Part shown: in pieces, positions 23,580-34,531 of the stretch | Layout of the letters: each line of letters opens with the position of its first letter | Position numbering within the stretch: the stretch's first letter is position 1 | NCBI GenBank assembly: GCA_019648995.1 | Contig: BLXT01005114.1 | Location: forward strand, 608,790-651,360 | Reading direction: 5' to 3' | Length of the DNA stretch: 42,571 nt | Origin: Plakobranchus ocellatus | Taxonomy: Eukaryota > Mollusca > Gastropoda > Plakobranchidae | The notes under the pieces: generated by a model | Told to the model about the DNA's origin: nothing | Databases searched by the model: none | What the model saw: the letters and a program-made list of their open reading frames with translations, nothing else | Position numbers and translations under genes: made by a program

Positions 23580-23740
23580 TTGCCATTCATTGCTTTATCA
23601 ATCCACTTCCTTCCTCAAGAAACGAACTTCAGTAGCCATATTGGATTCTAACAGCTTTTGGAAAAATATACTTTACAGTAGGGGAAGCCGCGTCTGAAGG
23701 AATTAGCATATTAACTCTTTCTTCTCATTTGAAAATCAAA
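23580..23740 (+). promoter_or_regulatory. Putative SRSF1 promoter / 5' UTR
   Basis: Immediately upstream of the SRSF1 ATG. It holds GCCATATTGGA at about 23635, which fits the YY1 core CCATNTT; YY1 sites near the start are common in housekeeping genes. It also holds CTTCCTTCC, an ETS-like word. No TATA box is placed convincingly. The transcription start is not determinable here. Confidence 0.35.
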
Positions 23741-23904
23741 ATGTCCTCCAACAAAGACAGCAGAATCTACGTTGGAAATTTACCTCCCGACATCAGGACC
23801 CGAGATATTGAGGATCTTTTCTACAAATTCGGCAAAATAACTTTCATCGATTTGAAGAACAGGAGAGGACCCCCATTCGCTTTCGTTGAATTCGAGGACC
23901 CCAG
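23741..23904 (+). CDS. SRSF1: SRSF1 exon 1
   Basis: [19 protein letters not shown] through VEFEDP: most of RRM1. Ends in phase 2 with donor GTAACA. Confidence 0.95.
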
Positions 23905-26900
23905 GTAACATTCAAGTTTTCTTTTAAGAGTAAAGGATCTTGTCCAGTATCTTACCACATAGATCCATTCAGCAAGGCAAGATTTCCGAAGTTGCATACT
24001 AGGAAAAAAATGTGTGCATGTATTGCTTTTTCACTTTTCATTCATGACACGCCTTTATCAACTGGATTTAGAATCTATAAACTAGCCTAAATTTTGGTAA
24101 AAAAAATCAAAGTTTTAACGTATTTAGTATTAGATCTAGATCTATTGATCTAGTACCAGAACTATGTACATAATTCAAATATATACATTTCCCCTAATAA
24201 GCGGCATCTTGGGTAATCCTTACCATCTGCGGTCCCTACGAAACCGATAAATCTTACGAAAATAAACGGGTTTTCGTTGATTCGTCCGATTTGGATGTCA
24301 AATGCAATAGAGTGATAATGAAACACAATTTCCTAAGATCTCTCGAGTTTTTTTCTAGATCGGACCTTATCAACTAGGCCTAAAATCACTTCATTTCGTC
24401 AATATTATCGGTAGGCCTAAACAAACCCCGCAGGGACCGCAGATGGTAAGGATTACCGTATCTTGTATGAGATGACGAAAGCTAGGCCTAGATCTATAGC
24501 CAACCCAAGGCCTTCCCCAAATTAAAAAAAAAAAAAAAAAAATTCCTGGCCAGTTGAGTCTTTTAAAAACTGGTTTTAAATGCTGCTAAAGCACACAACT
24601 TCATATTATTGTCTAAAATTAAGTCATTTGTTTCAGGGTTGTGTTTATTACTAATAGTAGGCCTAGATTTTGTAGCAAAAGTTGAGCCAAGAGGTTGAAG
24701 AGGATAGAAAAAATTAAGGCCACCTCTTGTATAATAGGCCTACATTTTATGGGAAGACTTCCGAATTTGCACTCAAGAAAAGTAAATCTATGAAAGCTAG
24801 ACTGCTAAGCAGCCTGTCATATTACAGTATAACCATTTAATGTGTAAGTAAAACACAATTTCAAGAGATCATTTGTGGGGCCATTCCATGAAATGTCAAC
24901 CAGCAGGTGATAGGCTAAATTAAAATTGATCACAGAGACTGAGACCTTGTTTTTTTCATTTGAACAAATGTTTTAATATATTAACACATTGGTACCAAAA
25001 GAAAATGAAAGAAAGCTACACAAAATATTTGATTGGCTTGCTTTTGCAAGGGTTGAGTTTTGTAAAAACAGACATGTATTTTTTTATGCAGCTTTCAGGA
25101 TACTGAATGTACATTAAGAGACAAGAAAATAGCTCATTTCTTTTATTTTATCAGGGTGTCCAGGGAAGTCGGAAAGTCGGAAAAAAGTCGGATTTTTAAT
25201 TCTTGGTCGGAAAAGTTGGATTTTGGTCGGAAAAAAAAAATTGCCCGACGGGAGTTGGTTAGGTTCGTTGGCGGCATTAAAAATGCGAATTTATCGAAGT
25301 GCAGCATGTACGACGCCATTTTGTTTTGTTGACCTAGAAGCACGCAGCGCATGTGCATGTAGACGATGCTTATATCGATTGTTCCGACCTGAACCTATGT
25401 AGTATTAGGCTATATATCGTTATCTTTTAACAATCGAAATGTTTCTTTCTTCATGCCATGCCTCATTTACCTAAAGTTGGATATTGTTACAGTTTACCAC
25501 TTCAACAAACACTTGTAATTTNNNNNNNNNNNNNNNNNNNNNNNNNNNNNNNNNNNNNNNNNNNNNNNNNNNNNNNNNNNNNNNNNNNNNNNNNNNNNNN
25601 NNNNNNNNNNNNNNNNNNNNNNNNNNNNNNNNNNNNNNNNNNNNNNNNNNNNNNNNNNNNNNNNNNNNNNNNNNNNNNNNNNNNNNNNNNNNNNNNNNNN
25701 NNNNNNNNNNNNNNNNNNNNNNNNNNNNNNNNNNNNNNNNNNNNNNNNNNNNNNNNNNNNNNNNNNNNNNNNNNNNNNNNNNNNNNNNNNNNNNNNNNNN
25801 NNNNNNNNNNNNNNNNNNNNNNNNNNNNNNNNNNNNNNNNNNNNNNNNNNNNNNNNNNNNNNNNNNNNNNNNNNNNNNNNNNNNNNNNNNNNNNNNNNNN
25901 NNNNNNNNNNNNNNNNNNNNNNNNNNNNNNNNNNNNNNNNNNNNNNNNNNNNNNNNNNNNNNNNNNNNNNNNNNNNNNNNNNNNNNNNNNNNNNNNNNNN
26001 NNNNNNNNNNNNNNNNNNNNNNNNNNNNNNNNNNNNNNNNNNNNNNNNNNNNNNNNNNNNNNNNNNNNNNNNNNNNNNNNNNNNNNNNNNNNNNNNNNNN
26101 NNNNNNNNNNNNNNNNNNNNNNNNNNNNNNNNNNNNNNNNNNNNNNNNNNNNNNNNNNNNNNNNNNNNNNNNNNNNNNNNNNNNNNNNNNNNNNNNNNNN
26201 NNNNNNNNNNNNNNNNNNNNNNNNNNNNNNNNNNNNNNNNNNNNNNNNNNNNNNNNNNNNNNNNNNNNNNNNNNNNNNNNNNNNNNNNNNNNNNNNNNNN
26301 NNNNNNNNNNNNNNNNNNNNNNNNNNNNNNNNNNNNNNNNNNNNNNNNNNNNNNNNNNNNNNNNNNNNNNNNNNNNNNNNNNNNNNNNNNNNNNNNNNNN
26401 NNNNNNNNNNNNNNNNNNNNNNNNNNNNNNNNNNNNNNNNNNGAAAAACTTATCTGACAAGCAAGAAGAACACAAGAGGTAGCTTTTAAAGGTAAACCAA
26501 CATAGTCCATTATGAGGTATTAAACGGCTGTTAAGTTCTCTTTTTTTCTGCTGCGACTGTTTTTAGGCCGTGATAATGGTAGGATTTTTAAAATTATGGT
26601 AGGATTTTTCAAGACCTGACTTCCCTGGACACCCTGTTTTATGCTTCTTTAGGATATGCTTCATTAAAAAAAAAAATCATGCATTGTGTAACAATTCCAA
26701 CAATTTTGTTAAAATGGAAAAATTAACATAGCTGTGAATACCATGTAACACATGTAGGCTAACATTTAAAGCATGTCTCTTTCCTTATTTAATAACAATT
26801 GAATCTTTATTCTCCAAAGTCTGACATTTTCTACAAATGCCTAGATACACTATTCATTAAAATCAAGAAAATGGCTTGAACTTCACACATTTGTCATTTT

Positions 26901-29900
26901 TAGGGTGTTGAAATTTGTAACACACGTAACGTTACGTGTGTTACAAAATTTTTTGACAAGTGTTACACCAATAAATGCATGTACGTTACTTAGCTCACAA
27001 AACAACATTTACAACTGATGATCAAAAATAAAGAGACTTTGAGAGCCTACAGGAACTGGGCAGACTAATTTTCTTAAGATTTTTTTTGCTTACAAAAAGT
27101 TTGATTGTTTTGTATGTCCATTTCCTGAAAACCTTTCTCATGACAGTCTTGTACACTTCCACCCCAAAACTTTTTATTTTCCCAGCATTAACTTCTCAAA
27201 AGTGTTTTTCAATGGGAGGTGGGTAGGCAGTTGCTCATAGCTTTGAAATAGATTTGACTTGACCTAATCCCCTTTTTGTTGATGGCGGTAGTGTCAAGCT
27301 CTGCACATCAATCTGCAATTCCTTCTGTTGTTCCTCTCTCTTAACTTGTCGACATGTGACAACATGCTCCACTGCCTTCTTTCTGTATTCTTAAAGCTCA
27401 CTATGTGACATGTAACTCTGACCACCTTCATAGTAGTTTCAACCCTGTGTTTACTTTCTTAGGTTTTGTAAATATAAACCGAACAGAAAAAGACAAGCTC
27501 AAGCATGGCTGGAATTTTGATAAGAGAACAAATCGCATATTTACTAATACAATGAGACCAGACCTCAAAGGCATGAATAGAATAGAACATGTTCTGTGCT
27601 GTAAATTTGGAAAGACAAAAAAATAATTTTGAAAAATGATAATGCCTTTGTCACTTAATATAAAGAGAAGTCTAAATCTATAGGAAATCAATTCAGGTTT
27701 CGGATCATGAATTATGAAATATTGAAATCAGATAGCTTAAAATGAGATCTAATTTACAGATTTGGTGTTACAAGATTTGTAAGTTTAAAAGTTTTGAAAA
27801 AAAAATTTTTTTTAATGAAATTATCTTTCTTTGTGGGATTTATATTTAAACAATCATCCATGCTTATAGTTATATAACTCTTTCAGCATCTTACTTTTGT
27901 AGAAGAAATGGACCCCCCAAAAAATCTGGACCGGAAACCTAAATAAACTGTTCTGGATCTGAAGATGCAGCACACATAACGCACATTTTACTATTTTATT
28001 TCAAAACAGGATTTTTTTTACAATTAAATTTACTTTGTTCATACTGAGTGATCATTTATACAACTTATAGAGGAAGCGGGATCGTGTTTCGCTTCAAACT
28101 TTGAAGAAATTGATGAAAGAATGAATTAAACTAGATTGCTTGATTTTCTTGGAGTAACACATGCTTGATTTTCTTGGAGTAACACATGTAGCGCATCTTT
28201 AGACCCAACCATCAGACACTTTGTTCATGTTAGCAGTAATACTAGAGGTCTTATTTATTTAGAGTAATCATTTTTGTTCACAAATATATATAAACTATGT
28301 AGGAAACTCCTTATTTGATGTGTCAGTTACATTAAAAAGCTCTCAGAGTGTTTTTCAGGTGTAAGACACGTAACATGGAATGGCCCTGTGTCGTATTTCA
28401 TTAAAATAAATGCTGAAACTGAACTGATCAACATAATTTATTTTTATAATCCAAGATGATGATTATAGGTGATAATTTTTTTTTTTTATTTTAGAGATAT
28501 TGTTTTTAGACAAAATTATTTGTTTATTAATTTTTGGTAATTTTTTTAAGGTCTCAAGGTTGACCAAAATTGCCTTATTTTGTTAAAATAATTGCAATAC
28601 GGCTATGAGTGCATAAAGGGAAGTCCTATCTATTTTACCATAAAATATTTGAAATTATTAAAACTGAGAATTAAGCAAAAGAACAAATGAAAAAGAGTGC
28701 AGGACTCCTAATGTGCATCCAAAGTAAATTGATGAAAACTATGTTTATTGTCAATCAATCTCTTACATTACAGGAAAAACATTTAATATTGTGAAAGTAA
28801 AACATTTTCTTGAGCACTTTGGGGATGTGTTATTTCTAAATTAATAGCACGAATAGATCTGGTCAACTATTCTCCTCTGCCATTATCCAAGATGGTGATG
28901 TGGGATAACTTTATTTTTTAAAAATTTAATGTCTTTGATTTTTGAAAAAATTATTTGTAACTATTGACGATTTTTGGCAACTTTTTAAAATTGTCAACAG
29001 TTGGGTAAAAATGCTTTCATTTCGTCATTATTAATAATCTGAAGATCACTATGGGTGCAAAATCGAAAGTCTTTCCATAAAGACTTAAAACAAAATTAGA
29101 GTATAAAAAGGTAAGTTTGCTTCAAAAAGAAAAAAAAATTTTAAAAATTTTGGCAGGCCAGATTGTTGGATTACAAAGAGCCTGGACCAATCTGCATAAT
29201 CTATTTTGGCTCTGTTTTAAGTAGGCCTAGTTGCATTCTTATGTAATAAGCACCTATATCATCATCGAAATGTACATTAATTAAAATTTGTCTATCAATA
29301 GATCTTTGTTGTTTTTTTAAATTACGGGACAGAATCAAAGAAAATACAAGAGAACTGGCTGCAATCTGTTCAAATATTTTTTTCATGGATTTTTGTTCTT
29401 TTTGCCTTCAAATCATGCACATTAGTTTTCAACAGTATAGGGCCGAAATATATTATCCATTACATTGTTTTTTTTGGATTTTGTAAAGAGGTCTTACCCA
29501 GTCCTGTTCCATTGATGACTTGGTAATTGAAATATAAGTCAAGTGATGCAAAGATATGTCCTATTTTCACAGGCCATCTGTGATATGACAAGTTGAGGTC
29601 TAACATCCATGGATGTTTTTCTTTATTTGTGTACAGAAATTTCAAAATTACCAAATGTTTACCGGCAGCACAATTTTATTTCCCATGAAGACATTTTCAA
29701 AGTAAAATTTCTCACACAGGCACACCAAACTTCGCATACACATCAATTTGGATATAATTATGCTACTTATGACCCTTGAAGAAAGTTGCGATGCATCCAT
29801 GGTTTTGTTGCTGTTTTGTCAAGGAATGTAATGAATAAACATTAAATATCAACCTATGTGATGTATTTAAATCTCAGTGTGAGGCTTGTGTTCTCTCTGT

Positions 29901-32900
29901 TTTGACTACACAGTCATTACGGCAGGAATACAATATTTTTCCATCAGGGTGAAAATATACAAATCTAAAACATTTTTGATTTTGACAGTTCAAAATTAAT
30001 GTGATTATGTAAGCTTGCTTATATGTCTCTGAATTTATTCATTGACCACTAAAATGGTAATACAGGAAATAGAAACAAAGCACACAAAGCTCTGCAACTT
30101 GTGGGGCAGGCAGAAAAAAAATGGTTCTAAATTCAACAGTAACATAAAAGAAATAAAAATGATTGTGTTAGAAAACTCCAGCTCTTTCACTCTTCAGTCT
30201 TTTTGCCTTTTTATTCTCAATTCTATTCAATGTTATTTAAAATCAAATCAAGTTAGAAATCTGTGGTTATCAGATTGTGAGTGGGTTACATATTTTAGAG
30301 AAAGGAAAGTTGTAGCTATGGTGGAGGAGTTGTAGACCTGGAGGCTGGAAGGATGTGTTAAATTTAAGTGTATAGTGTGTGTGTTTTACATTTATTTACT
30401 TCTCAAACAACAGAGGGAGAAGAAAGAGAAAAATTAATATGTTAAAAAATATTAGGCTTAGGCTAGTATTGTGCACTCATAACTTCCAGGTATCCTGAAT
30501 AGCAATGTAATAAAAAGTACAGTAATGTCACTAAGCACTGAAGGGAGTTGAAGAAGTCTTGTATACATGACAGCGATGCTGCAAAAACACATATATATAT
30601 GAGCAATTGCCAAAAGGTGGACCCCCAAATTGGGTCACCTTTTTTACTGCATTTTGAAAAAAAGAATCTTCAGTTACAAAATGGAAAAGTCCAATTGAGT
30701 ACCAATGAGATAATTTTCATGAAGAGTTGGATAGCAGGAGTAGATCCATGTAAAATAAATTGGTCTGTCTCTCTTCATTTGGTGGTGAATGGGCTTCATT
30801 TGTTGATGGGTGACCACTTTTTTGGTGATTTTGTCATCATAGTTATGATCGAAACTTATTTGGTCAATTTAGACATAAAGGATAAACTAAAACTGATTTT
30901 TTTTTTAACATAAAGCAGTACTTTGTATGCCATTGTTCTGACAAAACCAAAATTTATGCATTGATGAGTTGAATTTTTTCAAGTAGGGCTTGTAGAAAAT
31001 CTTTCGCACATAACTATGATAACAGCCCACGTTTCGGCAAACCCTTATATATATCAAGCAAAAACACAAAATCTGAATAGCTCATCATATCAAGTTAATC
31101 TGTAGAACAAGGTGATTTTCATCTTCAACAGAAATTTCCCATTGTTCTGTCTATTTGATGACTAGTAGTTACTTTGTGTGAGAATACTGTAATTATTTTT
31201 ATGAATCATATGGGTGTTTTTTAATCCATATATTTTTTTCTTCCAGAGACGCTGAGGATTCTGTTCATTCAAGAGATGGCTATAATTATGATGGTTACAC
31301 ATTGCGTGTTGAGTTTCCTAGAGGCAGCAGTGGAGGGGGTCGCGGAGGCTTTAGAGGACGTGGTGGTTTTGAGGGAAGGGGTGGAGGAGGAAGAGGTGGA
31401 CCACCATCTAGAAGAACACAATATCGAGTGCTGGTTTCTGGTAGGACTACATGAAATGCGTAGTAGATGTAATTTAAAGTTAAATTTCAAACCCATAATA
31501 TCACCTCTTAGAGCTATGGAAATGGTTGCTGCTTCTGAAGGAGGGGAATAAGCAGAAGTTTTTTTTATTAAATTTTAGTGAATTCATTTCTGTTCTTTAC
31601 CTTCTTCCTGTCTTATCCCACTCTCTCTTGCTCTTCTGTCTCTTTACCTTCACCCCCTTCACTCAAACACTTTGCTTTTATTTTACTTCTTTTTTTTTTT
31701 CTTGCTATCTTTTTATTTTGTATGTACAGTCTATCATAGATTATGAAAAACTTTTCTAGGGAAGAAAATGTTTGTGGCTTTTTCTGAAATGCAAGTCATT
31801 GAGTAAATAATTCAAATATCTATAATATTACATATTGGCAAGAATTCCCATGATGTTACAAGTTGGGGAATTTCTTTCAAGGAGAAGTGGTGTTTGTTTT
31901 AGTCTTTTTTTTTTCTGAAACCAAAACACTTTCAAAATAATTGCAAGAACTTTAAATATGTATTTTTTTTTAGATGTGCTCTGTACAGAAGACTGTAAAA
32001 TCTGTAGTACATTGTGAACTATGTGATTGGTTTCTTTTATTCGAGTTCTTTTATTCCTTGAATATTATCGTTGCCTTCCTGTATGGTGGAATGGGCAAGA
32101 TTGTTACTAGTTAGTGTTTGAGCCATTACTATTACAATTACCCTTAGTAATAAAGTGTTGCAAAAGAGAAAAAAAATGTTTGGTTCAATTTCATATTAAT
32201 TGAGCATTTTATGTTAAATTTTTGGGGATTGCAATAAAATTTTGCATAAGGGACAGGCAATGGTGTTATTCATAAAAACAAGTGAAAACTTGTGTTTATT
32301 TTTCATTAAAAGTGTTTATCTACCAAGGCCCAAATCTTGATGTGTTCACTTTATTGTTTAAACTTAGGTCTTCCTAACAGTGGTAGTTGGCAAGACTTGA
32401 AAGATCATATGAGGGAAGCAGGCGATGTGTGCTATGCTGATGTCTTTAAAGATGGCACAGGTGTGGTTGAATTTCTGAGAAGAGAAGATATGAAATATGC
32501 AGTAAAGAAACTAGATGACACAAAGTTCAGGTCCCATGAGGTAATTTTTATATTTTTTGTCTGTGCTTCTGCTAAATATGTTGGTACAGTTTATCATGTA
32601 CTAAACTGCATTAATTGCTACTTACAGAGATAAAGATTCATAGCATTGTATTTATTATTTTCATGTTTTAATGTACCTGTAAACGGTTTTGAAAATGTAA
32701 AATTTTTTTCTTTATTGTATGTTTGAGATTCAAGGGTGCCCTTTTTTATATCTTTTTTTGTTTTAATTTGTGTGAGAAATCAAAGTTTTTCCAAGAGGTG
32801 CAAAATTTTGTTTAAAAAAATTTACTAGATACCACTTTTAAAGGATGTGCTCAATATCTGTATTTTGTTGTTTGAATGCAGTGGTTATGTCCAGTAAGGG

Positions 32901-33222
32901 AAGCTAACAGTCTTTTCTTTTGATGTTTCATGCTTGAAAACTGCAGTAGCTATGCATGAGGCAGTCATTTTCGTAGTGGACAATAAGATAAAAATTAAAT
33001 TATCTTTTTTTATCAATTTTCTTGTCACCTTCATCAGAATATCATTATCAATAACCTCACTGCTCCACATTTTTTTTTCAGGGAGATGTTGCCTACATAA
33101 GAGTAAAGGAAGACGCACCAAGGGGTTCCCGTAGTAGAAGTCGCAGTCCAAGGAGATCACGAGGCAGCCCACGCTATTCACCAATGAGAGACAGAGAGCG
33201 CTCATACTCTCCTTATAATTAA
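23741..33222 (+). CDS. SRSF1: Serine/arginine-rich splicing factor 1 (ASF/SF2)
   Basis: Four exons (23741-23904, 31247-31440, 32368-32540, 33082-33222) give 223 codons. SRSF1 is a nuclear SR protein that binds purine-rich exonic enhancers and promotes 5' splice-site choice; it also acts in mRNA export and translation. RRM1 has RNP2 IYVGNL (9-14) and RNP1 PPFAFVEF (44-51). A Gly/Arg-rich linker follows (81-106). The pseudo-RRM has the diagnostic SWQDLKDH (126-133) inside [20 protein letters not shown]. The RS tail (191-223) contains [18 protein letters not shown]. Human SRSF1 is 248 aa with a longer RS domain, and the paralogue SRSF9 is about 221 aa, so this could be the single invertebrate SRSF1/9 gene. 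All junctions are GT/AG and phase-consistent. Intron 1 (7.3 kb) contains transposons and a gap. Confidence 0.95.
24204..24465. mobile_element. 246-bp nonautonomous DNA transposon with 8-bp target duplications
   Basis: Ends 24212 (GGTAATCCTTACCATCTGCG...) and 24457 (inverted copy) pair over about 28 bases with one mismatch. They are flanked by GCATCTTG (24204-24211) and GTATCTTG (24458-24465). An 8-bp duplication suggests a hAT- or P-type transposase in trans. Intron 1 of SRSF1. Confidence 0.8.
25152..26636. mobile_element. DNA transposon with perfect 19-bp inverted ends (contains assembly gap)
   Basis: CAGGGTGTCCAGGGAAGTC at 25152-25170 is exactly inverted at 26618-26636. TTTTAT directly abuts both sides, a possible 6-bp target duplication, though the flanks are AT-rich. 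CAGGG ends are common in hAT-like elements. Most of the interior is unsequenced, so a transposase gene could be hidden. Confidence 0.8.
25522..26442. other. Assembly gap of 921 N
   Basis: Run of N. The long open frames reported across it on both strands are meaningless. Confidence 0.99.
26911..26950. repeat. 40-bp palindrome
   Basis: Two 20-base arms meet at 26930/26931 with no loop; one pair mismatches. The centre reads CACACGTAACGTTACGTGTG. Confidence 0.9.
28137..28186. repeat. 25-bp tandem duplication
   Basis: The unit starting TGCTTGATTTTCTTGGAGTA occurs at 28137 and 28162, identical. Confidence 0.93.
28445..29095. repeat. Ancient tandem duplication, period about 440 bp
   Basis: Segments near 28450-28625 and 28885-29070 share ordered words: ATCCAAGATG, AAAATTATTTGT, TTTTTGG, and CTATGAGTGCA versus CTATGGGTGCA with GAAGTC versus GAAAGTC. 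Diverged and non-coding. Confidence 0.5.
29100..30590. other. SRSF1 intron 1, right part
   Basis: AT-rich, with no feature I can name apart from short open frames without recognisable content. Confidence 0.5.
30591..31054 (+). mobile_element. MITE-like repeat, copy B (best preserved)
   Basis: Left end TATATATATGAGCAATTGCC and right end GGCAAACCCTTATATATATC form imperfect inverted termini of about 30 bases (shared core TTGCC.AAA.GTGG). TATATA abuts both sides, as for TA-targeting Tc1/mariner-type elements. A 121-codon frame (30548-30913) covers most of it. Confidence 0.78.
31247..31440 (+). CDS. SRSF1: SRSF1 exon 2
   Basis: [20 protein letters not shown] ends RRM1, followed by the RGG-type linker and [13 protein letters not shown], the start of RRM2. 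Acceptor TTCTTCCAG, donor GTAGGA. Open frames in other phases over this exon are shadows. Confidence 0.95.
32149..32154 (+). terminator. Possible intronic polyadenylation signal
   Basis: AATAAA in SRSF1 intron 2, followed by a T/G-rich stretch from about 32178. If used with read-through of exon 2, the frame ends six codons past VLVS at TGA (31453-31455), lacking RRM2. Confidence 0.25.
32368..32540 (+). CDS. SRSF1: SRSF1 exon 3
   Basis: [19 protein letters not shown], then [19 protein letters not shown] and [10 protein letters not shown]: the pseudo-RRM that contacts GGA RNA in the human protein. Acceptor AACTTAG, donor GTAATT. Confidence 0.95.
33082..33222 (+). CDS. SRSF1: SRSF1 exon 4: RS tail and stop
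   Basis: [20 protein letters not shown] to ERSYSPYN and TAA at 33220-33222. A strong T-rich acceptor precedes it. Confidence 0.94.
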   Translation, partial: GDVAYIRVKEDAPRGSRSRSRSPRRSRGSPRYSPMRDRERSYSPYN

Positions 33223-33726
33223 TGCGTCTGATCGTTCACATAAAGGCAATCTTTTTATGTTTTTTTTTTTCTTCACACATTTCTTTTAACAGTTAATTCT
33301 AGGTCTGAATGTTTAAAGTAAATGTTCACCCCACATATATGTGGATAAAAAAAATGGCATCTTGAGCTTCGCAGCTAACACAAGCCAAAAATTGCAGAAA
33401 AAATCAAATTTTTTTTTCTCGCATAGCATTATTTTTGTTAAAGGGAGGTCTAGAAAAAGGGAAAGATCTTGTCATTTTAAACTCATGTTAGTTTCTCTGC
33501 AGTTTCTTATCTACAATCTACCTAAAAGCACTTTTGATGTTCAAAGTTGTGCAAGGATTGTTCTGAGCGGCAACCAATGTTTGTGCATATACTTTGCTTG
33601 TTTAACAATTTTTCTCATAGCACTGCCATATAGCCATGATCAAGTTCAAATATCGAAATGGGGGAAAAACTCAGAGCAATGAGTCTTGGCTGAGCAGCAA
33701 TTAGTGGCCAATTTTTTAACAATAGG

Positions 33727-34040
33727 AGGAGCGGAATGGAGGTGATTTGTTTGCGGGTGTACAGTGTGTGGTGACTGGTCCTGACAGGTTTATTCTAGAT
33801 TTAACTAATTTACGCAGCAAGAGCATTAAGAAGAAGACTTAGAAACAAGGAATGTCCATGGAGAACAAACTTCATATCAACAGAGGATGGGAATGCAGGC
33901 GATCTGTTTGCGGGTCCACAGTGTGTGGTCACTGTACTGTCAGGCTTATTCTAGATTTACCAGCTTATGCAGCAAGAGCATAAAGAAGAAGGCTTAGGGA
34001 CAAGGAATGTACATGGAGAACAAACTACATATCAATTAAG
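33727..34040 (+). repeat. Tandem duplication, period about 157 bp, in SRSF1 3' UTR
   Basis: Two copies (about 33727-33880 and 33881-34040) share TTTGCGGGT, ACAGTGTGTGGT, TTATTCTAGATTTA, GCAGCAAGAGCAT and CATGGAGAACAAACT in order. Confidence 0.88.
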
Positions 34041-34504
34041 TAACAAGTGCCTCATTTAGCTAATATTAATGTGTAGCCAAACAGGAGTAGTAAAGCTTCA
34101 ATCGCCAATGCTTATAAGCCTGTCATCTTTTGTTGGCTTTGTTACAGGCCTATATACTTTGTGTGGAAATATCATACTTCAGTATTACATTACAACTGTG
34201 TTTTTCTTTGGAAATTTTGCATGTGAAGCACAAATTTGTAAGCCTAGAAAATAATTATTGATAGGATACAGTACAGGAAAATAATGAAATAAATGATCTT
34301 TGAAGAGCATCTGGTTAGGGATGCAGGACTAGTCATAAGAAAAAGCTTGTCTCAGTTGCAGAAACATTTCCCTGTTGACTTGAAATATGCTAAGAAATTC
34401 TCTTTTATAGTATCCTGGATGATGTCATTGCTGGCCCAACAAAGGCACAACAGAAAAGGCTTGAGATCACCCAGTAGTGATAGTGTTATGAAATACAATT
34501 TGAA

Positions 34505-34531
34505 TTTTTTTTTATTTTCTTTGAATTCAAC
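34505..34531 (+). promoter_or_regulatory. Strong 3' splice site in SRSF1 3' UTR
   Basis: A T-rich tract runs into TTTGAATTCAACAG, followed by GTCGCTGGGAGAGTC. It could define an alternative 3' UTR exon; splicing into it after the normal stop codon would be expected to mark the RNA for decay. No donor assigned. Confidence 0.4.

Larger units (their letters stand above)
24878..28386. mobile_element. Candidate 3.5-kb DNA transposon, 13-bp inverted ends, 4-bp TGTG duplication
   Basis: Left end GGGCCATTCCATG (24878-24890) is exactly inverted at 28374-28386, and TGTG abuts both outer edges (24874-24877 and 28387-28390). The interior holds a second nested transposon and no recognisable transposase in the sequenced part. 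Confidence 0.5.

Noticed and set aside
25458-26510. Four long open frames of more than 330 codons on both strands
   Set aside because: They are runs of N in the assembly gap and contain no real sequence.
31269-31551. Frames on both strands over 31.3-31.5 kb (Ser/Thr-rich and Glu/Val-rich)
   Set aside because: Out-of-phase readings of SRSF1 exon 2.
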